Part shown: piece after piece, positions 1 through 7,019 of the stretch | Layout: the number at the start of each line of letters is the position of its first letter | Position numbering within the stretch: the stretch's first letter is position 1 | Source of the DNA: Natrinema mahii | GTDB lineage: Archaea; Halobacteriota; Halobacteria; Halobacteriales; Natrialbaceae | NCBI GenBank assembly: GCA_000690595.2 | Contig: JHUT02000006.1 | Location: forward strand, 1 to 64,000 | Direction: 5' to 3' | Length of the DNA: 64,000 nt | The notes under the pieces: model-generated | Databases searched by the model: none | Told to the model about the DNA's origin: nothing | What the model saw: the letters and a program-made list of their open reading frames with translations, nothing else | Translations under genes and position numbers: made by a program

Positions 1-357
1 GTCGAGGCCGGCCCAGAGCGCGCGGGTGCCGGCGCGGGTGCTGCCGGTGAACGCGTGACGGGTCGCCGACTCCGACAGCGCCAGCATCGCGCCGAGCCGG
101 GCGGTCAGGTCTTCCTCGGCTACCGGCGGCCGCGAAGCCGCGAACGCGAGCCAGTCGACGCTCTCCGCGTCGACATCGGCGGCCTCGAGCGCCCGGGTCG
201 CGGCCTCGTAGCCCATCGTCAGGGCGTCCTCGTCGGCCGCGGGGACGGCTTTCTCGTTCACGCCGGCGGCGTGGAACTGGCCCCACGCCTCCTCGAAGGC
301 CTCGCTGCTGATGCGGAACCGGGGCGCGTACGCGCCGACGCCGGTGATCGCGCTCAT
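1..357 (-). CDS. HMG-CoA synthase-like (thiolase-fold) protein, N-terminal part
   Basis: The open frame runs off the left edge, so only the first 119 residues are visible, beginning MSAITGVGAYAPRFRIS. This N-terminus matches the archaeal HMG-CoA-synthase/KAS III-like family, which often carries a C-terminal DUF35 zinc-ribbon/OB domain; that part is outside the window. The ATG at 357-355 overlaps the thiolase stop codon (TGATG), so the two genes are translationally coupled. In archaea, thiolase, DUF35 protein and HMG-CoA synthase are known to form one complex that passes acetoacetyl-CoA along. This paralogue may instead serve beta-oxidation-type chemistry; the substrate cannot be read from the sequence. 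Confidence 0.75.
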   Translation of the reverse strand, partial: MSAITGVGAYAPRFRISSEAFEEAWGQFHAAGVNEKAVPAADEDALTMGYEAATRALEAADVDAESVDWLAFAASRPPVAEEDLTARLGAMLALSESATRHAFTGSTRAGTRALWAGLD

Positions 358-1586
358 CAGGCGCTCACCTCCTGCTCCTTCTCTCGCGCACGATGTGCGC
401 TCGAGTTCCTCGAGGAGCTACGCTCCTCGCGCTCAAAGACGTGGACGACGGCGGCACCACCGCTGCCGCCGACGTTGTGGGTCAGCCCGCGGGTCGGGTT
501 CTCGACCTGTCGCTCGCCGGCTTTGCCGGAGAGCTGTTTGTAGGCCTCGACGACCTGGCCGGCACCCGTCGCGCCGATGGGGTGGCCCTTGGACTTGAGG
601 CCACCGGAGGTGTTGACGGGGAGGTCGCCGCCGAGTTCGGTCGCGCCGGACTCGATCAGTTGGCCGGCCTCGCCGGTTTCACAGAAGCCCAGGTCCTCGT
701 AGGCCAGCAGTTCGGCGATGGCGAAGCAGTCGTGGACCTCCGCGAAGTCGAGATCGTCGGGGTCGACGTCGGCCATCTCGTAGGCCTGCTCACCGGCCCG
801 CTGGCTGGCCGGAATGCCGGTATAAGTGTCGCGCTGGAAGAGCCCGACGGTGTCGCTGCCGGCACCGACGCCGGCCACCCGGATCGGATCGTCCGTGTAC
901 TCGTCGACCACGTCCTCGCTGACGATCAGCGCACAGGCCGCCCCGTCCGAGGTCGGACAGCAGTGATAGAGGTTCAGCGGGTCCGCGACGACCGGCGCGG
1001 ACTGAGCGTCCTCGAGCGAACACTCGAAACCCAGTTGCGCGTGGGGGTTTTTCGCGCCGTTTTCGTGGTTCTTGACGGCGACCCGCGAGAGGTGTTCGCG
1101 CGTGGTGCCGTATTTTTCCATGTGAACGCTGGCCATCTGGGCGTAGACCCCCGAGAAGGTGGTCCCCGACAGGCGCTCCCACTCGGTCTCCCCCGAGACG
1201 CCGAGCCAGTACTTCGTCGCGTCCGAACTCATGTCGGACATGATCTCGAAACCGCCGGCGAGGACGACGTCGGCCATCCCCGATTTGACGGCCTGGACTG
1301 CTTGTCGCACCGCGAAGCCGCTGGCCGCACAGGCGTTCTCGACCCGCGTCGTCGGCACCCCGTCGAGGCCGACGTGTTCGGTCACGGCCGGCCCGGAGAG
1401 GCCGAGCTGGCGGCCGCCGACGCCGAGATTGCCGATGACGGCCTCGTCGATGTCCTCGGCCTCGAGGCCCTTCGGTACGCTGTCCGTCGCCGCGTCGAAC
1501 GCCGTGCGAAACAGGGACCGGTAGCTCTCCGAGGGGAAGGCCCCGTAGTCCGACTGCCCCGCGCCGACGAGATAGGCGTCTCGCAT
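357..1586 (-). CDS. Thiolase family protein (acetyl-CoA C-acyltransferase)
   Basis: A 409-residue thiolase, the usual length for archaeal thiolases. The nucleophilic Cys lies in VENACAASG (about residue 86), the catalytic His in the GHPIGATGAG loop near residue 350, and a VHDCF motif lies between them. The C-terminal loop is NVGGSGGAAVV, without the third Cys typical of bacterial biosynthetic thiolases, so it is closer to the SCP-x/archaeal group. The ATG at 1586 gives MRDAYLVGAG, the normal family start; an upstream in-frame start would add a non-conserved tail. The last 20 residues are highly charged. It is first in an operon with the HMG-CoA-synthase-like gene. A TATA-like tacttattt lies upstream around 1612-1620. 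Confidence 0.88.
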   Translation of the reverse strand: MRDAYLVGAGQSDYGAFPSESYRSLFRTAFDAATDSVPKGLEAEDIDEAVIGNLGVGGRQLGLSGPAVTEHVGLDGVPTTRVENACAASGFAVRQAVQAVKSGMADVVLAGGFEIMSDMSSDATKYWLGVSGETEWERLSGTTFSGVYAQMASVHMEKYGTTREHLSRVAVKNHENGAKNPHAQLGFECSLEDAQSAPVVADPLNLYHCCPTSDGAACALIVSEDVVDEYTDDPIRVAGVGAGSDTVGLFQRDTYTGIPASQRAGEQAYEMADVDPDDLDFAEVHDCFAIAELLAYEDLGFCETGEAGQLIESGATELGGDLPVNTSGGLKSKGHPIGATGAGQVVEAYKQLSGKAGERQVENPTRGLTHNVGGSGGAAVVHVFEREERSSSRNSSAHRAREKEQEVSA

Positions 1587-1880
1587 ACCCGCCCCTCGGT
1601 CGTCCGGTGTGAAATAAGTACACACTTGTCTACGGCAGGGACAGCGCGTGGAACCCGCTATCGGTCGGGGTACAGACCTCTTACTTCACGATGAGAACAC
1701 ACCAAAATACGTTCGATAATTATACATAAGCGGGTTTGCCAGTGGGCCGTCCCGTCCTGGTGAGGGCGTTCGCCCGGGCTCGGACGGCCCCGCTCACGCC
1801 GGCCCGCCATCACCGACCCGTCGTTCACCCTCGCTGAGAGGCGACGCGGGTTTCAAGCGTCTCGTCGCCGTATCTCACGT
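1587..1880. promoter_or_regulatory. Divergent intergenic promoter region
   Basis: This 294-bp stretch separates the leftward thiolase operon from the rightward DHH gene. It holds two AT-rich patches in GC-rich DNA: one near 1612-1620, suited to the thiolase promoter, and one at about 1711-1729 (ataattatacataag). No small gene is evident. Confidence 0.4.
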
Positions 1881-2879
1881 ATGCCTCGCGCGGCCGACCT
1901 CGTTTCCGTCCTCGAGGCGACCGAATCGCTGGCGATCGTCTGTCACGACAACCCGGATCCCGACTGTCTCGCCAGCGCGCTCGCTCTCGAGGCGATCGCA
2001 CGCGACCACGACATCGAGTCCGTGACGATCGCCTACGGCGGCGAGATCTCCCACCAGCAAAACCGCGCGTTCGTCAATCTGCTCGATATCAGCCTCCAGA
2101 CGCTCGAGGCGACGACGCTGTCCGAGTACGAGAGCATCGGGTACGTCGATCACAGCAGTCCGGGCGCGAACACGGCGGTGCCGGACCACGTCACGCCGGA
2201 CGTCGTCGTCGACCATCATCCCGGCGAGGCCAGCGGGGCGGACTTCGAGGACGTCCGCACCGAGTACGGCGCGACGGCGACCATTTTCGTGGAGTACCTC
2301 GAAGAACTCGAGGTCGAACTGACCGCCCGGCTCGCCTCGGCGTTGCTCTTTGCGCTCCACCGCGAGCGCCTGGACTTCGTCCGCGAGCCGACGCGCCGCG
2401 AGTACGAGGCCGCGCTGGCGGTCTATCCCGACGCGGACCTCGAGACGCTCGAGCAACTCTACGGCAGCGCCTTCTCCCCGGGGACCCTCGACGCGATCGG
2501 GCGGGCCATCGCCAGTCGGGAGCGACGGGGCTCGTCGCTGGTTGCCAGCGCCGGCAAGACCGGCGAGACGGACGCGCTCCCACAGGCCGCGGACTACCTG
2601 CTCAACCTCGAGGGGGTCGATACGGTGTTGGTCTACGGCGTCGTCGGCGACGCGATCCGGCTGAGCGGCCGCTCGATCGATCCGCGGGTGCACATCGGCG
2701 AGACGCTCGAGGCGGGGTTCGACGAACTGGGGGCGGCGGGCGGCCATCACGACATGGCCGGCGGGCGGATCGAACTCGGACTCTTCGCCGACGAGGGCGG
2801 CGACGACGACGCGCTGCTCGAGTTCGTCGGTGGACGGCTCGCCCGCCGGTTCTTCGATGCGTTGAACCTCGACGAGTAA
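1881..2879 (+). CDS. DHH/DHHA1 family phosphoesterase (NrnA-like)
   Basis: A 332-residue protein with the DHH phosphoesterase architecture. The N-terminal DHH domain shows motif I (HDNPDPDCLAS, about residues 22-32), motif II (VDHSSPG) and the signature VVDHHP near residue 115. The C-terminal DHHA1 domain ends in the glycine/histidine motif GAAGGHHDMAGG near residue 290. The family comprises Mn-dependent nanoRNases, pAp phosphatases and cyclic-dinucleotide phosphodiesterases; which substrate is used here is open. The ATG at 1881 begins MPRAADLVSVL and is preceded by a weak AT-rich box (gtttcaag) around 1850. A downstream tail is absent, so this is the short stand-alone form, without CBS or TrkA domains. 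Confidence 0.85.
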   Translation: MPRAADLVSVLEATESLAIVCHDNPDPDCLASALALEAIARDHDIESVTIAYGGEISHQQNRAFVNLLDISLQTLEATTLSEYESIGYVDHSSPGANTAVPDHVTPDVVVDHHPGEASGADFEDVRTEYGATATIFVEYLEELEVELTARLASALLFALHRERLDFVREPTRREYEAALAVYPDADLETLEQLYGSAFSPGTLDAIGRAIASRERRGSSLVASAGKTGETDALPQAADYLLNLEGVDTVLVYGVVGDAIRLSGRSIDPRVHIGETLEAGFDELGAAGGHHDMAGGRIELGLFADEGGDDDALLEFVGGRLARRFFDALNLDE

Positions 2880-2975
2880 CGGTGCGAGTCACAATTTAGC
2901 CATTGGCTATCACGACCGGCGTGCTGAATACAGAGCGTGAATTGAACGGTTGGATAGCGAACGTCGAGCGCGGGG

Positions 2976-3341
2976 TCAATGGAGGCGCGACGAAAATAGT
3001 CCAAGAACTGTGAGGCTCCAGAAAAGGAGTCCAAGCCCGTAGAAGAGGAGACGCACCCGGACTGGAACGTCGGAGGATACCCCCGGCCAGGATTCCAGAT
3101 GTTCGGTCATCATGCTTGCCTCACTACTCTCATCGTGCCCGATCCTATCCGCAGCAGCGAAGCCAGAAGTACTCCCATGTCCAGTAGTGCCACCACCCAC
3201 CGCAATACAGATGATGCCAAGACCAGCCAGCCCTAAGATTACTGCCCCCGAATGGGTGAGACCGTACGCGAGACCGACGGTTACGCCACCTATCATGCCA
3301 GTATCCCTCACCAGGGGTTTCAATAGTCGTGTCAAATTCAT
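2976..3341 (-). CDS. Small membrane protein of unknown function
   Basis: 121 residues from the ATG at 3341 (MNLTRLLKPLVRDTG); a TTG five codons upstream is less likely. Two hydrophobic segments near residues 15-50 and one at the C-terminus (LLFYGLGLLFWSLTVLGLF) predict a membrane protein with a charged, His/Glu-rich middle. Base composition is lower in GC than its neighbours, which suggests accessory or recently acquired DNA. A TATA-like gttgataacc lies about 30 bases upstream. No family was recognised. Confidence 0.6.
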   Translation of the reverse strand: MNLTRLLKPLVRDTGMIGGVTVGLAYGLTHSGAVILGLAGLGIICIAVGGGTTGHGSTSGFAAADRIGHDESSEASMMTEHLESWPGVSSDVPVRVRLLFYGLGLLFWSLTVLGLFSSRLH

Positions 3342-3625
3342 ATCCAGTACGTGCAAACAATCAACTGGTGGTTATCAACTTTTGGTACCCTATGATTGAT
3401 TCGCACACGCAGTTACCGCGAGCCTGGTGCCCGAGAACTGCAGTAGAGTCGGACAGGAGACCGTGAATCAGTGGTTTGACGATAGAGTGCGGTAGTTTTC
3501 TCGAGAGCACTCACAGTTCGCCAGTAACAGGTACTATAGTAGCCACTGACAGTCATTGCACACCTGATCGCACGACAGCGTTGCGATCAGTGTGTAAATC
3601 GTTTCAGTGGCGACTATAGTCGTCT
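3342..3625. other. Intergenic, AT-richer; carries palindrome copy 1
   Basis: 284 bp between the small membrane gene and hsp20. The left part is AT-rich and holds the membrane-gene promoter; the right part (3533-3620) is the dispersed palindrome. Nothing else coding is apparent. Confidence 0.5.
3533..3620. repeat. Dispersed palindromic element, copy 1
   Basis: An 88-bp near-perfect palindrome that begins and ends with ACTATAGT. Outer arms (TAGCCACTGA.. / ..TTTCAGTGGCG) enclose inner arms ending GATCGCA / TGCGATC and a 9-base loop, CGACAGCGT. It starts six bases beyond the hsp20 stop codon (hsp20 reads leftwards), so it could act as a terminator for hsp20. Near-identical copies lie at 16202 and 59895 and a diverged copy at 45847. 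Confidence 0.9.
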
Positions 3626-4096
3626 TCAGTCGATGTCGATCGAGCGCGCTTCCTCGTCCGGCTCGTGCTTGGGGAGCCGGACCGTCAACACGCCGTTGTT
3701 GACACTTGCCTGCACCGCGTCGGCGTCGACCGACGCCGGCAGGCGCACCTGCCGGCTGAACGACTGGGTCGTCCGTTCGTGTCGGATGTAGTTCGCCGCC
3801 TCGTCGTCGGTCTCCCGTTCGTGTTCGCGCCGGCCCGAGATCGTGAGGGTTCGATCCCGATCGGTGAGTCGCAACTCGAGGTCGTCGCTCTCGTAGCCGG
3901 GGACGTCGACGGTGACGACGAACGCCTCGCCCTCGTCGGCGAGGTCCAGGCTCGTCTCCGCGCCGCCCATCGAGAGATCGAGCCGGCTCCGGTCGTCCAC
4001 CTGCTGCTCCCACGATCGGGCCGCCGTCTCGAGTTGGCGGTTCAGTCGCTTGAGGAGGTCGTCGATACCGTCGAACGGACTGGATCTATCTGCCAT
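3626..4096 (-). CDS. Hsp20/alpha-crystallin family small heat shock protein
   Basis: A 156-residue small heat shock protein, a holdase chaperone that binds unfolding proteins. The alpha-crystallin domain covers about residues 40-145, with VTVDVPGYESDDLELRLTD and the conserved NGVLTVRLPK closing strand near residue 135. The start at 4096 (MADRSSPFDGIDDLL) was chosen because upstream in-frame residues are not family-like. The C-terminal IxI-type anchor is present as a variant, RSIDID. The N-terminal region has an amphipathic helix, DDLLKRLNRQLETAARSWEQQ. The gene is followed within six bases by the palindromic element. Confidence 0.9.
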   Translation of the reverse strand: MADRSSPFDGIDDLLKRLNRQLETAARSWEQQVDDRSRLDLSMGGAETSLDLADEGEAFVVTVDVPGYESDDLELRLTDRDRTLTISGRREHERETDDEAANYIRHERTTQSFSRQVRLPASVDADAVQASVNNGVLTVRLPKHEPDEEARSIDID

Positions 4097-4249
4097 GAGG
4101 TCACCTACCATATATGGGTGGTCGACGACGAAAAAGGCCACCCCTGGTCAGTGTGAGGATTCCCCACACTGATCTGTTAGCGCGCGGACTTGCGGCAGAA
4201 CCGAGGGGTGGGCTGGTCGTTTTTACGCTCCCCGTCGTAGGGGAGACGC

Positions 4250-4939
4250 ATGACGGACGCACTATTCGTCGTCAGCGAAGAAGGGTACTGGGGAGAGGAA
4301 TGCGTCGAGCCGCTCGAGACGCTCTCGGCGGCGGGCGTCGAGATCACGGTCGCGACACCGTCGGGGAGTCCGCCGGTCATCGACGAGCGATCGCTCGACC
4401 CCGACGAGGTCGGCGAGGAGACCGCCGAACACGTCCGCGAGGTCCACGAGACCGACGAGCGACTGAACGATCCGATCCCGGTCGCACAGGCGGACGCCGA
4501 AGGGTACGACGCCGTCGTCTTCCCCGGCGGGCACGGGACCGCGTGGGACATCAACCAGGACAAACACGCACGACAGCTCCTGCGAGACGCCGTCGAGGGC
4601 AACGGGAAGGCGCTCGTCGTCTGTCACGCCGTCGGGATCCTCGGGTTCGCCCGGGACAGCCACGGCGCGTTCATCGTCAACGGCCGCGACGTGACCGGCT
4701 TCCCCAACGCGTGGGAGGACGGCATCGTCGACGAACAGGACCGCATGCCCGACGGCCGCAAGCTGCCCTACTGGACCGAGGACGAAGTGAAAGCCGCCGG
4801 CGGCAACTGGGACGCCGAACTCGATTCCGACACCAGCGTCACCGTCGACGGCGACCTGATCACCGCCCGCGGCCCCGGTTCCTCGTCGGCAGCCGCCGAG
4901 GCGTTGCTCGAGGAACTCGACGTCGAACTCGAGGCCTGA
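4250..4939 (+). CDS. DJ-1/PfpI family protein (class I glutamine amidotransferase-like)
   Basis: 229 residues with the DJ-1/PfpI fold. The nucleophile elbow VVCHAVG holds the reactive Cys near residue 124, the oxyanion region is FPGGHGTAWD, and an acidic patch GEECVEP near residue 16 supplies the partner Glu. The late segment FPNAWEDGIVDEQDRMPDG resembles Hsp31/YhbO-like members, which have been assigned glyoxalase, chaperone or deglycase activity. The exact activity is not decidable here. A TATA-like gtttttacg lies about 28 bases upstream of the ATG, consistent with a leaderless transcript. Confidence 0.85.
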   Translation: MTDALFVVSEEGYWGEECVEPLETLSAAGVEITVATPSGSPPVIDERSLDPDEVGEETAEHVREVHETDERLNDPIPVAQADAEGYDAVVFPGGHGTAWDINQDKHARQLLRDAVEGNGKALVVCHAVGILGFARDSHGAFIVNGRDVTGFPNAWEDGIVDEQDRMPDGRKLPYWTEDEVKAAGGNWDAELDSDTSVTVDGDLITARGPGSSSAAAEALLEELDVELEA

Positions 4940-5213
4940 GCAGTTCGCGAGTCCGCTCGCACGGCTCGAATCGCCCGCGTCGCCTGCGGGTCCTCTCGGA
5001 CGACGAAAACCGGCCGTGGCGACTCTCGTTTCGAAGTTCTGACATCCCTCTGAGCTATCGGCTCCCGGCGTTTCGACCGGGCCGACCTGAACTGATCGCC
5101 AGCCGGCGGCGCGACCGGTCGGGTTCGGTTGTTGGCTCCCCAGAGCCGGCGGGCGATCGGCGGCGAGAGGGGCGGACCGAGCGAGTTATGGGCGCTGACC
5201 CCCGAGGACGCCC

Positions 5214-5390
5214 GTGGAGCCAGCCCGATCGGAGACGACCGAACGGACCGATTCGCTACGGAGTCGCAGCTTCCGGATCACCGTCGACGACGGCCGCGAC
5301 TCGTTTTTCGCACTCAGCATCGAGGACGTCTCGAGCGACGACGCGTGGCTCATGTCCGACACCGTCGTCGCCCTCGAGAACAAGCGCTGA
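5214..5390 (+). CDS. Small haloarchaeal protein, 58 residues, GTG start
   Basis: A short frame (VEPARSETTERTD...) ending DAWLMSDTVVALENKR. The central part alternates like a beta-hairpin (SFRITVDDGRDSFFALSIED), and the ending resembles small haloarchaeal families such as DUF7331, where a 'D-A-W-L/V-x-S/A' motif is common; that assignment is from memory. Its GTG at 5214 lies about 27 bases after an AT-rich gagttatg, the right spacing for a leaderless gene. The surrounding 4940-5213 and 5391-5515 stretches show nothing else. A chance frame is possible. Confidence 0.5.
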   Translation: MEPARSETTERTDSLRSRSFRITVDDGRDSFFALSIEDVSSDDAWLMSDTVVALENKR

Positions 5391-5515
5391 TCGGCTCGCG
5401 GTCGCCGGCACGTGTCGCGCTCGATAGCCGGGGTGCGGTTACGCTGGTGGCCGTGATCGACGGGGCCCAGTGGTGAATCAGTCCCTTTTTACGCGACCGC
5501 GGGGAAGCATCGGCC

Positions 5516-5725
5516 ATGAGCTTCGAGGAAGACGATCGCGTCGTGCTGCACGACGAGCACAGCGAGTTCGACGGCGAAACCGGGACGATCACCCAGACGA
5601 TGGAGTCGATGTTCGGTGACGTCACCTACACCATCAGCTTCGAGGACGGCCAGGAGGCCGGCGTTCCCGAGGACGACCTCGAGGCGGCCGACGACGCCGA
5701 CGAAGACGACGCCGACGAGGAGTAA
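5516..5725 (+). CDS. Small acidic haloarchaeal protein (SH3-like), 69 residues
   Basis: MSFEEDDRVVLHDEHSEFDG opens a beta-rich sequence (EDDRVVLHD.., GETGTITQTMES, YTISFEDGQEAGVPEDDL) that looks like a KOW/SH3-type small barrel. It is followed by a tail of almost only Asp, Glu and Ala. Such proteins are widespread in haloarchaea without assigned function. A clear TATA-like ccctttttacg lies about 28 bases before the ATG. It is probably transcribed alone. Confidence 0.75.
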   Translation: MSFEEDDRVVLHDEHSEFDGETGTITQTMESMFGDVTYTISFEDGQEAGVPEDDLEAADDADEDDADEE

Positions 5726-5815
5726 CGCCGCCCGCGGACCGGTCCCGCTCGACGGCGTCACACCCGCGATCGCCGTGCCGGCCGATCACTACCCCACGAC
5801 CCATTCGAACCGTCG

Positions 5816-6265
5816 ATGTCACAGATCCCGCTTCACTACGTCGATTTACGGACGTTCTGCTACGCCACCGAGGACGAGAAACGCGTCGAGGAGGCGCTGC
5901 GAACCTTCCTCCCCGAGGGCGACGACGAGCCCTTCGAGATCGAACGCACCGAGAGCGAGGGCCACTACGGCGACCGCATCCTCGTCCTCTCGGCCCGCGT
6001 CGAGAACGCCGACGACGTTCGCCACGTCCTCTCGCGGCTGGCCGACCTCGAATCTTTCGACGACCTGATCGACGAACTCGACGAGCGGGTCACGGAAAAC
6101 ACCGAACTCTTCCTGCGACTCGACAAACAGGCCGCCTTCGCGGGCGACGTTCGCCTCGGCGACGGCATCACCTTCCGCGGGAAGGTCGAGGCCTACCCTG
6201 CCAAGAAGGAAAAAGCCGTCGCGAACGCCGAAGATGTCCTCGAGCGCCTCCGCGAGCAGGACTGA
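5816..6265 (+). CDS. RNA-binding protein, COG1325 family (predicted exosome-associated)
   Basis: 149 residues: MSQIPLHYVDLRTFCYATEDE, then two segments EKRVEEALRTFLPEG and HYGDRILVLSARVENADDVRHVL, and the closing LDKQAAFAGDVRLGDGITFRGKVEAYP. This matches the archaeal COG1325 family, predicted from genomic context to be an RNA-binding subunit of the exosome. The role rests on family knowledge, not on neighbours here. The length is full for the family. No clear promoter box is seen directly upstream. Confidence 0.8.
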   Translation: MSQIPLHYVDLRTFCYATEDEKRVEEALRTFLPEGDDEPFEIERTESEGHYGDRILVLSARVENADDVRHVLSRLADLESFDDLIDELDERVTENTELFLRLDKQAAFAGDVRLGDGITFRGKVEAYPAKKEKAVANAEDVLERLREQD

Positions 6266-6355
6266 GTCGCCGCCGCGCCGACGCCGCCGCGTCCCGTTTC
6301 GGGTCGTGACGACGGCCGAACCCGAACGTGATCGTCCGGTTACGAAGCGCTTTTG

Positions 6356-6369
6356 ACTGGCCAGCCAGT
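6356..6369. promoter_or_regulatory. Palindromic operator upstream of the TetR/MATE operon
   Basis: ACTGGC-CA-GCCAGT is a perfect 6-base inverted repeat with a two-base spacer, 23-36 bases before the TetR start codon, where the archaeal TATA/BRE elements would be (the preceding TTTTG adds the AT-rich part). A dimeric TetR protein bound here would block transcription factor access, so autorepression relieved by a MATE substrate is the simple model. Confidence 0.7.
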
Positions 6370-6392
6370 AAGTTCGTGTAGGCATCTTCTAC

Positions 6393-7019
6393 ATGACTGA
6401 CGAGACGATCGACGATCTCATGGACGCGACGTATCGAGCGCTCTGCAAGCATGGCTATGCGGAGTTGACGATGCAGGATATCGCCGCGGAGTCGGACAAG
6501 AGCAAGGGAACGATCCACTACCACTTCGACGGCAAACAGGACCTCCTCGAGTCGTTTCTGGAGTTTCTGCTGACGCAGTTCGAGGAGCGGACCGAGACGA
6601 TTCCGGGCGAGACGCCGGCCGAACGGCTCCACGAGTTCCTCGACGAACTGCTGACCGCCGACGACGAGGACGCCGTGGAGTTCCGGACGGCGATCCTCGA
6701 GATCAAGGCCCAGTCGCCCTACAGCGAGGCCTACCGGGAGCGACTGCGCGGGTTCGACCGCGCGACCAGGGATCGGATCGCCGACCTCGTCGCCGAGGGG
6801 ATCGAGGCCGGCGAGTTCCGCCCGGACGTCGATCCCGAGACGACGGCCGACTTCCTGGTCACGCTGTTTCACGGCGCACAGACGCGGGCCGCCGCGGTCG
6901 ATCACCCGCCAGAACGGACCCGCGACTCCGTCCACGACTACATCGAGGACCACCTCCGTCTCGAGTCGGACGACCGGAACGGGACGTCGCTCGAGGCTGA
7001 CGCGGGGGCCGAGGGATGA
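6393..7019 (+). CDS. TetR/AcrR family transcriptional regulator
   Basis: 208 residues. The N-terminal TetR HTH is clear: TYRALCKHGYAELTMQDIAAES followed by the recognition helix KGTIHYHFDGKQDLL (about residues 12-55). The rest is a helical ligand-binding and dimerisation domain ending in an acidic tail. Its stop codon overlaps the start of the MATE gene (ATGA at 7016), so the two are co-translated, and the palindromic operator at 6356 lies in the shared promoter. It is therefore most likely a local repressor of the efflux pump. The inducer is unknown. Confidence 0.9.
   Translation: MTDETIDDLMDATYRALCKHGYAELTMQDIAAESDKSKGTIHYHFDGKQDLLESFLEFLLTQFEERTETIPGETPAERLHEFLDELLTADDEDAVEFRTAILEIKAQSPYSEAYRERLRGFDRATRDRIADLVAEGIEAGEFRPDVDPETTADFLVTLFHGAQTRAAAVDHPPERTRDSVHDYIEDHLRLESDDRNGTSLEADAGAEG

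Noticed and set aside
393..1694. 433-codon frame on the + strand
   Set aside because: Antisense to the thiolase, no family motif, no promoter at its start.
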